Source: a virus
Reading direction: 5' to 3' (one strand)
DNA: 26,273 bases
Virus record (IMG/VR): IMGVR_UViG_3300046002_005059
Location: 1 to 26,273 of that record
In this document: positions 4,371-9,930 of the stretch, in pieces
Position numbering within the stretch: the first letter of the stretch is position 1
How the letters are laid out: every line of letters starts with the position of its first letter
Position numbers and translations under genes: made by a program
Notes under the pieces: generated by a model
Told to the model about the DNA's origin: nothing
What the model saw: the letters and a program-made list of their open reading frames with translations, nothing else
Database searches by the model: none

Positions 4371-4561
4371 TGTCCCTGAGTTATGTATATATGCGTATGT
4401 ATATATTCATGATGTATACCCACGCGCGTTGGTATCCATGACGGCGGTGCGTACGCGCAGCGAAAAATGCGATATAATAATTCCGATATATTACCCTTTA
4501 CACCCCGATGTATATATACTTATATACTCAACACCAACCTCACCCAAACAAAAAGCACACC

Positions 4562-4621
4562 ATGTTCCCAAAAATGGATTTCAGGCCAAATCCAAAGGAC
4601 CACAAAAATATCTCCTTATAA
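4562..4621 (+). CDS. Possible micropeptide, 19 aa
   Basis: ATG 4562 to TAA 4619-4621, sequence MFPKMDFRPNPKDHKNISL. The leader AAAAAGCACACC before the ATG resembles the cassette leaders (compare AAAACACACACC before 1846), and GTATATATAC lies 43 nt upstream. These are the only reasons to list it. The product has no recognisable motif. Confidence 0.25.
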   Translation: MFPKMDFRPNPKDHKNISL

Positions 4622-4633
4622 GATCTTTCGGCA

Positions 4634-4651
4634 TCGACAAAATATATACTT
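4634..4651 (+). repeat. 18-bp repeated element, copy 2
   Basis: Identical to 1518-1535. It lies about 50 bp upstream of the ATG of the 4700 membrane protein gene. Confidence 0.6.
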
Positions 4652-4662
4652 ATATAAATTAA

Positions 4663-4696
4663 ATTGGATTAAACAAAAAATCATTAATATATTTAC
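4663..4696 (+). promoter_or_regulatory. Degenerate cassette promoter (for 4700 gene)
   Basis: ATTGGATTAAA at 4663-4673 matches the box at 8 of 11 positions and is followed, after 14 nt, by TATATTTAC at 4688-4696. The ATG is 3 nt downstream, as with P6, suggesting a leaderless message. Confidence 0.4.
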
Positions 4697-4699
4697 AAT

Positions 4700-4864
4700 A
4701 TGGAAAAAATAATAGGATTCTTCATAAGTAGTACCATCTGGTATTTAATATTTTCATTCGTTGCATGGAATATAAATGCATTTGAGTGGCATTGGGGTGT
4801 GCGTTTAGCATTCGCTTTAATTATATTGTTTAATATGCGCGATACTATTAATAAAGATGAGTAG
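4700..4864 (+). CDS. Small membrane protein, two helices, 54 aa
   Basis: ATG 4700 to TAG 4862-4864. Two hydrophobic segments are visible: about residues 4-24 (begins IIGFFISSTIWYL) and about 33-50 (VRLAFALIILF), separated by a short Trp-rich turn (FEWHWG) and followed by a charged tail. This is a two-pass inner-membrane protein of unknown function. Small phage membrane proteins of this kind often act in lysis or superinfection exclusion, but nothing here decides. The ATG is almost at the promoter, so the mRNA is probably leaderless. A tRNA-Glu gene follows. Confidence 0.65.
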   Translation: MEKIIGFFISSTIWYLIFSFVAWNINAFEWHWGVRLAFALIILFNMRDTINKDE

Positions 4865-4919
4865 GTAGTATATACGTATTGATATATGAAGAGCGCATGA
4901 TGTACTTTTAGAGTAAAAT

Positions 4920-4991
4920 GCTCCGTTCGTCTAACGGTTAGGACGTACCCCTTTCACGGGTAAAATATGAGTTCGATTCTCATACAGAGTA
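4920..4991 (+). tRNA. tRNA-Glu(TTC)
   Basis: A complete cloverleaf. The acceptor is GCTCCGT (4920-4926) with ACAGAGT (4984-4990; one C-A mismatch, one G-T). The D-arm is GTCT/GGAC with loop AACGGTTA, the anticodon stem TACCC/GGGTA with loop CTTTCAC (anticodon TTC), and the T-arm ATGAG/CTCAT with loop TTCGATT. The discriminator is A4991, followed by CA. The segment TTCGTCTAACGGTTAGGAC looks like bacterial tRNA-Glu, particularly that of Bacteroidota as I remember it. It probably supplements host Glu decoding in this GAA-rich genome. Confidence 0.9.
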
Positions 4992-5021
4992 CAAAAATAG
5001 GAGGAAGAAAGAAACTTAACC

Positions 5022-5053
5022 TTGCGCTTGTCTTATTCTTACATATATTTATA
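5022..5053 (+). promoter_or_regulatory. Probable promoter (for 5087 gene)
   Basis: TTG at 5022-5024 and TATATTTA at 5044-5051 are separated by 19 nt, fitting the Bacteroides consensus TTTG-N19-21-TAnnTTTG. It lacks the TTAGGNYTACA box. Confidence 0.45.
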
Positions 5054-5086
5054 ATAAAATTAAAACATATTTAAACTATAAAATAA

Positions 5087-5527
5087 ATGAAAAGAACAGA
5101 ATTACAATCTTTAATCAATGAATGTATTGGTGAAGTATTAAATGAAGGAAAAGTTAAAAAGAAAAAATTAGCTATTCAAGAAATCAAACGCATCATTGCT
5201 GAAAATGAATTAAGTGAAGCTGATTTAGATGAAATTAGTGTAATGGGTACTCTTAAAAGAGCAGGTGATATAGGTAAACAAACATTAGGTATTTCTTCTG
5301 AAAAAGATAAAGCCGCTGCTATGGCGTCACTTGATATGGCTATTAAAGGTTTAGGAAAAGAAATTTCTAAAGAACAAAAAGATAAATTAATAGCAAATGC
5401 TAAATCATATTCTTTTATGGGTGAGTTTAAAGTTACTAAAGATAGTAAAGGTAATAAAATCATTACTTTTGATGGTAAATCAGCTGCCCCTAAAACAACT
5501 AATCCAAATCCAACAGGCGCTAAATAA
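5087..5527 (+). CDS. Unknown protein with ELxxLI N-terminal helix, 146 aa
   Basis: A Lys/Ala-rich, mostly helical protein of 146 residues with a Pro/Thr/Asn-rich C-terminal tail (SAAPKTTNPNPTGAK). The N-terminus (MKRTELQSLINECIGEVLNE) has the same pattern as the 12893 gene (MKPSELKNLIKTAMKEAIQE). Short amphipathic starts of this sort recur in structural proteins of T4-like marine phages, so this may be virion-associated, but that is inference. Residues about 108-128 look like a beta hairpin (FMGEFKVTKDSKGNKIITFD). A strong terminator follows at 5551-5576, so it is probably a single-gene transcript. Confidence 0.7.
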   Translation: MKRTELQSLINECIGEVLNEGKVKKKKLAIQEIKRIIAENELSEADLDEISVMGTLKRAGDIGKQTLGISSEKDKAAAMASLDMAIKGLGKEISKEQKDKLIANAKSYSFMGEFKVTKDSKGNKIITFDGKSAAPKTTNPNPTGAK

Positions 5528-5547
5528 CTAATTAATATATTAATGAT

Positions 5548-5576
5548 AAAGCCGGTCTCTTCAGATCGGCTTTTTT
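5548..5576 (+). terminator. Rho-independent terminator
   Basis: GCCGGTCT/AGATCGGC (5551-5558 and 5563-5570), loop CTTC, preceded by AAA and followed by six T. It is the strongest terminator here. Its T-run ends two bases before promoter P12. Confidence 0.9.
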
Positions 5577-5577
5577 G

Positions 5578-5610
5578 TTAGGATTACACAGTTTTTGAAC
5601 GTATATTTAA
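5578..5610 (+). promoter_or_regulatory. Bipartite cassette promoter P12 (for 5624 gene)
   Basis: TTAGGATTACA at 5578-5588, 12 nt, GTATATTTAA at 5601-5610. This is the last full copy; it likely drives 5624 and perhaps 6166. Confidence 0.8.
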
Positions 5611-5623
5611 TCAACCAATTAAA

Positions 5624-6160
5624 ATGAATATCATGGAAACGAGAGATTTAGATAGATTAGTAAAAATTAATATTAATCCATTCACGGTGATGCATTTTAA
5701 AACAGATCATACCTCAGAAGAGTTAGAAGCTATGTTCACAGAAGTAGCAATAAATGGGGGTGCAGATTTAATTGAAAAAGCACTTAAAAATATAGTTGAA
5801 ATTGAAATTTCGTTGTTTGAGAGTATTATGTTTATGACTAAAAATGATTTAACTGCGTTTTTATCTTTACTTAATAAATGTGATATAAGATATGAAATGA
5901 GAAATTTTACTAAGGATTTATTTGAAATGGATAATTTAAATGAATTGTTACTTAAATTAGAAAATGATGATGATTTAAGTGAATTAGATAAAGAACTTAT
6001 CAATGATTGTTTTCCAAACCATAAAACACAAAGAGAAAAAGCTACTAGTATTATTAAGTCAATATTTTTAAATAACTTTACTACTGATGATGTATTAGAT
6101 ATAATTAATACTAAAGGATCAGGTTCATTAAATGAATTTCATAAAAACCTATTAAAATAA
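5624..6160 (+). CDS. Hypothetical helical protein, 178 aa
   Basis: A 178-residue soluble, helix-rich, acidic protein. Two start codons are possible: 5624, which I use because it is the first after promoter P12 and an A-rich leader, or 5633, three codons later. The middle (about residues 100-125) is very acidic with leucine repeats (LLLKLENDDDLSELDKEL). No family recognised. The 6166 gene begins 5 nt after its stop, so the two probably share a message. Confidence 0.78.
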   Translation: MNIMETRDLDRLVKININPFTVMHFKTDHTSEELEAMFTEVAINGGADLIEKALKNIVEIEISLFESIMFMTKNDLTAFLSLLNKCDIRYEMRNFTKDLFEMDNLNELLLKLENDDDLSELDKELINDCFPNHKTQREKATSIIKSIFLNNFTTDDVLDIINTKGSGSLNEFHKNLLK

Positions 6161-6165
6161 AAGTT

Positions 6166-6660
6166 ATGGATAAGCGATTTAAACCAATTAAAAAAATAAC
6201 AGTAGAAGAGTCACATGAGTATATATCTACAGAAGACGATTTTAGAAACAGTTTAGCTCATTTTTATACGCTATCTCCTTCAATACATCCTGATTATCCT
6301 GCTTCTGAAGGTTGGGAAGATGTGAAATATTTTACTAAACGACCTAAAAAATCTGTACCTAGTGATGGTCAAGGAGATGAATTAATATATGTATTATCTA
6401 ATCCTACATACCCTGGGTTGTTAAAAATAGGATATACTCGTAAGGAAATAGGTATTCGAATAAAAGATTTATCAAAGGCAACAGGTGTACCTACCCCGTT
6501 TAGATTAGAATATATATTTAAATGTTCTAATGGAATGGAATTAGAAAGTGAAATACATAGACATTTAAAAGAATTTAGACCTAATAACCAACGTGAGTTT
6601 TTTGATATAACCTTAAACCAAGCTGTCGAAGCAGTTAAATTTTTAGGGGGGGAACCATAA
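6166..6660 (+). CDS. T5orf172 / GIY-YIG-superfamily protein, 164 aa
   Basis: Residues 1-70 are a variable N-terminal region. Residues 73-160 match the T5orf172 (MUG113-like) branch of the GIY-YIG nuclease superfamily: IYVLSNP (74-80), PGLLKIGYT (83-91), a helix with Arg98 and TGVP-PF (107-112), and ESEIHRHLKEF (127-137) with the conserved Glu and His, then REFF. Members are widespread in phages and eukaryotic DNA viruses; nuclease activity is presumed from the fold rather than shown for most. As a free-standing gene it could cut or nick DNA, or only bind it. It lies 5 nt after the 5624 gene. A run of seven G at 6646-6652, near the end of the gene, is a possible slippage or error-prone site. 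Confidence 0.85.
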   Translation: MDKRFKPIKKITVEESHEYISTEDDFRNSLAHFYTLSPSIHPDYPASEGWEDVKYFTKRPKKSVPSDGQGDELIYVLSNPTYPGLLKIGYTRKEIGIRIKDLSKATGVPTPFRLEYIFKCSNGMELESEIHRHLKEFRPNNQREFFDITLNQAVEAVKFLGGEP

Positions 6661-6677
6661 TTAAACGTGCCTATCAT

Positions 6678-6687
6678 TATATTTATA
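6678..6687 (+). promoter_or_regulatory. Possible promoter element (for 6730 gene)
   Basis: TATATTTATA lies 43 nt before the lipoprotein ATG. There is no TTAGG box at the expected distance. It resembles the -7 part of other promoters here, but AT-rich sequence makes chance matches likely. Confidence 0.35.
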
Positions 6688-6729
6688 GTATATTAATTAA
6701 AAACAAATAAAAATAAAAACAAAAACCCA

Positions 6730-6912
6730 ATGAAAAAGATCATCATTTTATTAGCAGTTGCTTTAGCATCATGTAGTACCCCAATCGAAACTAAAGAAGC
6801 AACTCCTGTTGTAGATACAATTTCTGTAGTAGACACTACATGTTATTTAGAAGTAGACTCAGTTGCCGTAAGTACAGCTACTGTAAGTACAGCTACCGTT
6901 AGTGTTAAATAA
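6730..6912 (+). CDS. Small phage lipoprotein, 60 aa
   Basis: The N-terminus is a type II signal peptide: MKK, a hydrophobic stretch (IIILLAVALA) and the lipobox LASC with Cys15 as the predicted lipidated residue. The mature part is 46 residues, Thr/Val-rich, ending with a short repeat (VSTATVSTATVSVK) encoded by 15-bp tandem repeats. It is predicted to be exported and anchored in a membrane. Phage lipoproteins of this size often block superinfection or receptor use, but no such family is recognised here. It probably forms its own transcript, ending at the terminator at 6937-6973. Confidence 0.8.
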   Translation: MKKIIILLAVALASCSTPIETKEATPVVDTISVVDTTCYLEVDSVAVSTATVSTATVSVK

Positions 6913-6936
6913 CTAACAAGTACTAATTAAAGATTT

Positions 6937-6974
6937 GCTCCATATTTATATTAAAAGAATATGGAGCATTTTTT
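6937..6974 (+). terminator. Rho-independent terminator
   Basis: GCTCCATATT (6937-6946) pairs perfectly with AATATGGAGC (6958-6967), loop of 11 nt, followed by ATTTTTT. It ends the lipoprotein transcript. Confidence 0.85.
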
Positions 6975-6993
6975 ATTTCAAAACATCAATTAA

Positions 6994-7425
6994 ATGAATA
7001 TAAATAACATATTCAATTCGTTCAGTAGTTCAGATGATGAGTTTGACGATACATCTTTACTTATTGATTTTTCCGATCATCCATTATTCTGGATAGGAGG
7101 ATTTAATAAATTAATAGGTAACCATTTATTTTTTAAACAACACACAATTAAAATTTTTAAACATATTTCCCCTGAGTTAAATATAGAGGAGGTTGAAAAA
7201 GCAGGTGAACACCTTATGTTTGAAAAAGCGTGGGAATACATTAGAAACATTAATTTAGAAAACCAATTTCATGTAGAATGTATACGAGGTAAATCTTCAG
7301 ATGAATTCCTTAAAAACGTAGAATTCACCTTAAGGTTTTTTGAGGAGTTTGAAGAATATGAAAAATGTGCATTATTAAAAAAGATAGAAGATAAGATAAA
7401 AGAATTTACATTTAAGCTTGGCTAA
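6994..7425 (+). CDS. Hypothetical protein, 143 aa
   Basis: A soluble 143-residue protein with an acidic Ser-rich start (FSSSDDEFDDTS), a short aromatic segment (HPLFWIGGFNKLIGNHLFF, about residues 28-46) and a helical Glu/Lys-rich remainder. No family recognised. It starts 20 nt after the preceding terminator with no clear cassette promoter, so its promoter is unknown. Its stop codon lies within a degenerate copy of the promoter box that serves the 7511 gene. Confidence 0.75.
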   Translation: MNINNIFNSFSSSDDEFDDTSLLIDFSDHPLFWIGGFNKLIGNHLFFKQHTIKIFKHISPELNIEEVEKAGEHLMFEKAWEYIRNINLENQFHVECIRGKSSDEFLKNVEFTLRFFEEFEEYEKCALLKKIEDKIKEFTFKLG

Positions 7426-7449
7426 TAGATCTTATAAGCGTATATTTCA
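7417..7449 (+). promoter_or_regulatory. Degenerate cassette promoter (for 7511 gene)
   Basis: CTTGGCTAATA at 7417-7427 (7 of 11 to the box), exactly 12 nt, then GTATATTTCA at 7440-7449. It contains CTTG at the -33 position and the TAA stop of the upstream gene. Confidence 0.45.
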
Positions 7450-7477
7450 ATTACGGGTTTTAAGATAAATATATTAG

Positions 7478-7485
7478 TATAAATA
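7478..7485 (+). promoter_or_regulatory. Candidate T4-like late promoter
   Basis: TATAAATA, the T4 late promoter core read by gp55, lies 25 nt before ATG 7511. The sequence is AT-rich, so a chance match is possible. Confidence 0.35.
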
Positions 7486-7510
7486 AGTTAAAAATAAGAA
7501 AAATAAACAT

Positions 7511-7705
7511 ATGAGAAACAGAGAAGCAACGTTGAGAAAACTAGATGGATTAGAATCTAATCTAACTAAATTAAATTTCGCCTTAAGACAAGGTAATAGA
7601 GAACAGTATGATGAAGTACTATCTAACATTCAAGAACAGATTAGTCAATTAAAATTATACATTGAATCTGAACCTTTAGCAGGGCATGAATTAAATAGAG
7701 TTTAA
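7511..7705 (+). CDS. Small coiled-coil protein, 64 aa
   Basis: A 64-residue, almost entirely helical protein with a heptad-like pattern from about residue 6 to 52 (LRKLDGLESNLTKLNFAL ... YDEVLSNIQEQISQLKLYI), so a coiled coil is likely. It ends with a short non-helical tail. Similar small helical proteins sit near late-regulation genes in T4-like phages of marine bacteria, but I cannot name this one. It lies 17 nt before the HD-domain gene and is likely co-transcribed with it. Confidence 0.72.
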   Translation: MRNREATLRKLDGLESNLTKLNFALRQGNREQYDEVLSNIQEQISQLKLYIESEPLAGHELNRV

Positions 7706-7722
7706 CATTAAAAATAAAAGTT

Positions 7723-8511
7723 ATGAAGCTAACAGCAGAACAAATCCAGGATAACTGGAGTCAATTTATAGGTTATATAGATACTTACATTTCTGAACCT
7801 AGAGCATCTAAATTAAAAGCATTCTACAATCAATATTCTGAACGTATTATGTTAATGCCAGCATCACATAAGAAGGAATATCATAATGCATTTCCAGGTG
7901 GTTATGTAGAACATGTTAATCGTGTTATTGATGCTGCAATTAAAATTAATGCTGTGTGGGAAGAATTCGGAGTTGAACAAAATTATACTATTGAAGAATT
8001 AGTATTTTCAGCTATGAACCATGATTTAGGTAAAATGGGTGATGAAGAAAATGAATCATATATCCCTCAGACAGACCAATGGCGTAAAGATAAATTAGGT
8101 GAAGATTATACTTTTAATAATAAATTAGAATTCATGTCAGTACCTGATCGTGGTTTATTTTTATTAACGTCACATGAAATTAGTTATACCAAAAATGAAT
8201 GGTTAGCAATTAGATTACATGATGGGTTGTATGATGATGCTAATAAATCATATTTAATGTCTTGGGCTCCAGAAACTAAAGTTAGAACGGCATTAGTACA
8301 TATTGTACACCAGGCCGATTTTTTAGCTGCTAAAGTTGAATTTGAACGTGAGTGGTTTCCTAAATTTAAAGGTAACGGGTCTACGGTAAACGGGGATCGT
8401 ATATTAATTGATAAGCAACCAGTCAAAAAAGTAGCCATTAAAACTAAAGCATTAGGTAATATACAAAGCCAAGGCTTAAAGAATGTAATGGATGGATTTT
8501 TTAAAGACTAA
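7723..8511 (+). CDS. HD-domain phosphohydrolase-like protein, 262 aa
   Basis: The core (about residues 48-200) carries the metal-binding pattern of the HD superfamily: His64 in GGYVEHV, the His100-Asp101 doublet in NHDLGKMG, His151 in SHE, His166 in RLHDG, and Asp199 in HQAD. Members hydrolyse phosphomonoesters or phosphodiesters such as nucleotides, cyclic nucleotides or (p)ppGpp; the substrate here cannot be read. Uncharacterised HD proteins are common in T4-like phages. The C-terminal part (215-262) is Lys-rich and has no recognised domain. The leader AAAATAAAAGTT before the ATG is the same as that before the 6166 gene. A terminator follows at 8531. Confidence 0.82.
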   Translation: MKLTAEQIQDNWSQFIGYIDTYISEPRASKLKAFYNQYSERIMLMPASHKKEYHNAFPGGYVEHVNRVIDAAIKINAVWEEFGVEQNYTIEELVFSAMNHDLGKMGDEENESYIPQTDQWRKDKLGEDYTFNNKLEFMSVPDRGLFLLTSHEISYTKNEWLAIRLHDGLYDDANKSYLMSWAPETKVRTALVHIVHQADFLAAKVEFEREWFPKFKGNGSTVNGDRILIDKQPVKKVAIKTKALGNIQSQGLKNVMDGFFKD

Positions 8512-8530
8512 ATATTAATTAATAAAATAT

Positions 8531-8562
8531 AAAGGTTGTAATTAGTTTTACAGCCTTTTTTT
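8531..8562 (+). terminator. Rho-independent terminator
   Basis: AAAGGTTGTAA (8531-8541) pairs with TTACAGCCTTT (8548-8558), one G-T, loop TTAGTT, followed by seven T in all. Only 12 nt separate it from the next ATG, so the 8575 gene needs read-through or an upstream promoter. Confidence 0.88.
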
Positions 8563-8574
8563 AACCAAACAAAT

Positions 8575-8844
8575 ATGATAATAACAATAGTATTACTAGC
8601 AATTATTATAATAGTATTAGGATTTACTACTTATAATTTACTTAAGAAAAATGAAAAATGTGAAGACGTAATTAAATCATATGAAGCGTATATGACTAAT
8701 TTATCTACAACTATTGATTTCTCAGATAAAAAATTAAAAGAGATAGACGCAAAAGGTTCTTTTGAAAGTGATGATGAAGTAGGATACTTTTTCAAACAAG
8801 TAAAATTTTTACAAGAACAATTAAACAATTTCAAGGTAAATTAA
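8575..8844 (+). CDS. Small membrane-anchored protein, 89 aa
   Basis: One N-terminal membrane helix (about residues 2-22, IITIVLLAIIIIVLGFTTYNL) is followed by a soluble helical domain of about 65 residues with the conserved-looking segment FESDDEVGYFFKQVKFLQEQL. I recall proteins of this form beside the gp55 gene in other T4-like phages of Bacteroidota and marine bacteria, but no function is known to me. It ends 3 nt before the sigma factor gene, so translation is probably coupled and the two are expressed together. Confidence 0.75.
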   Translation: MIITIVLLAIIIIVLGFTTYNLLKKNEKCEDVIKSYEAYMTNLSTTIDFSDKKLKEIDAKGSFESDDEVGYFFKQVKFLQEQLNNFKVN

Positions 8845-8847
8845 ATT

Positions 8848-9552
8848 ATGTCCAAAAATTATTTCACACAAGAAACTGAAGATGCTATTGTAGCTTATAA
8901 TACTAGTATTGATTTTACTGAAAGAAGTAAAATATATGATGATAAAATTCATTATGCTTTTTTTAAATTAACTCAAAATATTATACATACATTTAAATTT
9001 TACTATACTGAAGTAGAAAATATAGAAGACTTACAACATGAGGTAATTATATTCTTACTATCTAAGATACATAAGTTTGATCCATCCAGAGGAGCAAAAG
9101 CGTATTCATATTTTGGGACAATTGTAAAACGTTGGTTGATTACATATAATGATGTAAATTACAAAAAACGCGTTAATTCATCTCCTGTATCTGTATTAGA
9201 AGAAGATAACTCACACTCTTACGTAATAGAAGAAAATAATTCACCCTCAGATAAATTACCTAATAGTGATAAAATTTCATTATTCATAGATATGTACATA
9301 GAATATTGCACTAACAATATATATACTTTGTTTCCTAAAGACATTGATGCTAAAATAGCAGATGCCATTCTTGAATTATTTAGAAAACGAGAAAATTTAG
9401 ATATATTTAATAAAAAAGCACTATACATATATATTAGAGAAATGGTAGATGTTAAAACACCAAAAATAACTAAAATAGCTGATAAATTATATGATATATA
9501 TAGAAAAAACTATATATTTTATTTAGAAAACGGATATATAAAATTTCAATAG
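8848..9552 (+). CDS. Late-transcription sigma factor, gp55-like, 234 aa
   Basis: Residues about 58-108 form a sigma region 2: NIEDLQHEVIIFLLSKI, then FDPSRGAKAYSYFGTIVKRWL, the pattern DLxQE...FDPxxGxxAxxYF used to bind the RNA polymerase clamp and melt the -10 element. Upstream are helices; downstream is a charged linker (about 109-140) and a C-terminal helical region without a clear region 4. This layout fits T4 gp55 (185 aa), the sigma that works with a sliding clamp to transcribe late genes from TATAAATA promoters; at 234 aa it is longer. An ordinary ECF sigma is less likely because region 4 is not evident. It lies directly before the structural block it probably switches on. Confidence 0.82.
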   Translation: MSKNYFTQETEDAIVAYNTSIDFTERSKIYDDKIHYAFFKLTQNIIHTFKFYYTEVENIEDLQHEVIIFLLSKIHKFDPSRGAKAYSYFGTIVKRWLITYNDVNYKKRVNSSPVSVLEEDNSHSYVIEENNSPSDKLPNSDKISLFIDMYIEYCTNNIYTLFPKDIDAKIADAILELFRKRENLDIFNKKALYIYIREMVDVKTPKITKIADKLYDIYRKNYIFYLENGYIKFQ

Positions 9553-9555
9553 TCA

Positions 9556-9571
9556 ATATTTATAATAAATA
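9556..9571 (+). promoter_or_regulatory. Candidate promoter before structural block
   Basis: ATATTTATAATAAATA lies 14 nt before ATG 9586 and contains AATAAATA, one mismatch from the T4 late core TATAAATA. It is well placed to start the virion gene transcript. Confidence 0.4.
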
Positions 9572-9585
9572 CATATTATCAAATC

Positions 9586-9930
9586 ATGAGTAATAATTTA
9601 GATTCCGATATCTTTGGTGGTAAAAAGCTTAAAGATTTATTTCAAGAAATATATAATAACCAAAAGAAAAAAGAAAAGCAAATTTCATCTTTAATTGATG
9701 AATTAAAACCAATGGTTGAAAGTATTGGTGATGCTACATTGGTTGTTCCTTTACTTAAAGAATACTTAGAGATAGGTGTTAAAAATGATGAACAATTAAT
9801 TAAGATGGCTACAATTATCCAACGTTGTTTAACAACAGGTAATTCAAGTGGTGGAGGAGATGGATTTACAATTTCAGAAGAAGAAAAAAGTCAATTATTA
9901 AACGACATAAATAAATTAAACGAAAAATAA
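9586..9930 (+). CDS. Conserved small structural-block protein, 114 aa
   Basis: A 114-residue helical protein: IFGGKKLKDLFQEIYNNQKKKEKQI (residues 9-33), a middle segment (GDATLVVPLLKEYLEIGVKNDEQLIKMA) and an SGGG linker before a short C-terminal helix. I recall proteins with this middle segment in T4-like phages of related hosts, ahead of baseplate genes, without assigned function. Its stop codon (TAA, 9928-9930) directly abuts the ATG of the gp5-like gene, so the two are translated together. A virion, assembly or late-transcription accessory role is possible. Confidence 0.75.
   Translation: MSNNLDSDIFGGKKLKDLFQEIYNNQKKKEKQISSLIDELKPMVESIGDATLVVPLLKEYLEIGVKNDEQLIKMATIIQRCLTTGNSSGGGDGFTISEEEKSQLLNDINKLNEK

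Larger units (their letters stand above)
4371..4699 (+). other. Non-coding region with GC-rich palindromes
   Basis: About 330 bp without a well-supported gene. At 4416-4435 there is a 20-bp near-perfect palindrome (one mismatch) centred on ACGCGCGT, and TGCG/CGCA brackets TACG at 4448-4459. A TATA-rich element, GTATATATACTT, lies at 4510-4521. A 19-codon frame starts at 4562 after a cassette-like leader. The 18-bp repeat lies at 4634-4651. Two longer open frames crossing here lack leaders and overlap these signals, so I do not call them genes. Confidence 0.5.

Noticed and set aside
4429-4712. Two overlapping + strand frames of 77 and 81 codons
   Set aside because: No promoter-leader arrangement; they run through palindromes, the 18-bp repeat and the promoter of the 4700 gene, and one overlaps that gene.
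5176-5463. Reverse-strand frames opposite 5087, 5624, 6166, 7723, 8575, 8848, 10869, 11990, 13242, 23308 and 23685
   Set aside because: All are antisense shadows of well-supported + strand genes and have no promoters or leaders of their own.
6942-6950. ATATTTATA promoter-like motif before the 6994 gene
   Set aside because: It is part of the stem and loop of the terminator at 6937-6974.
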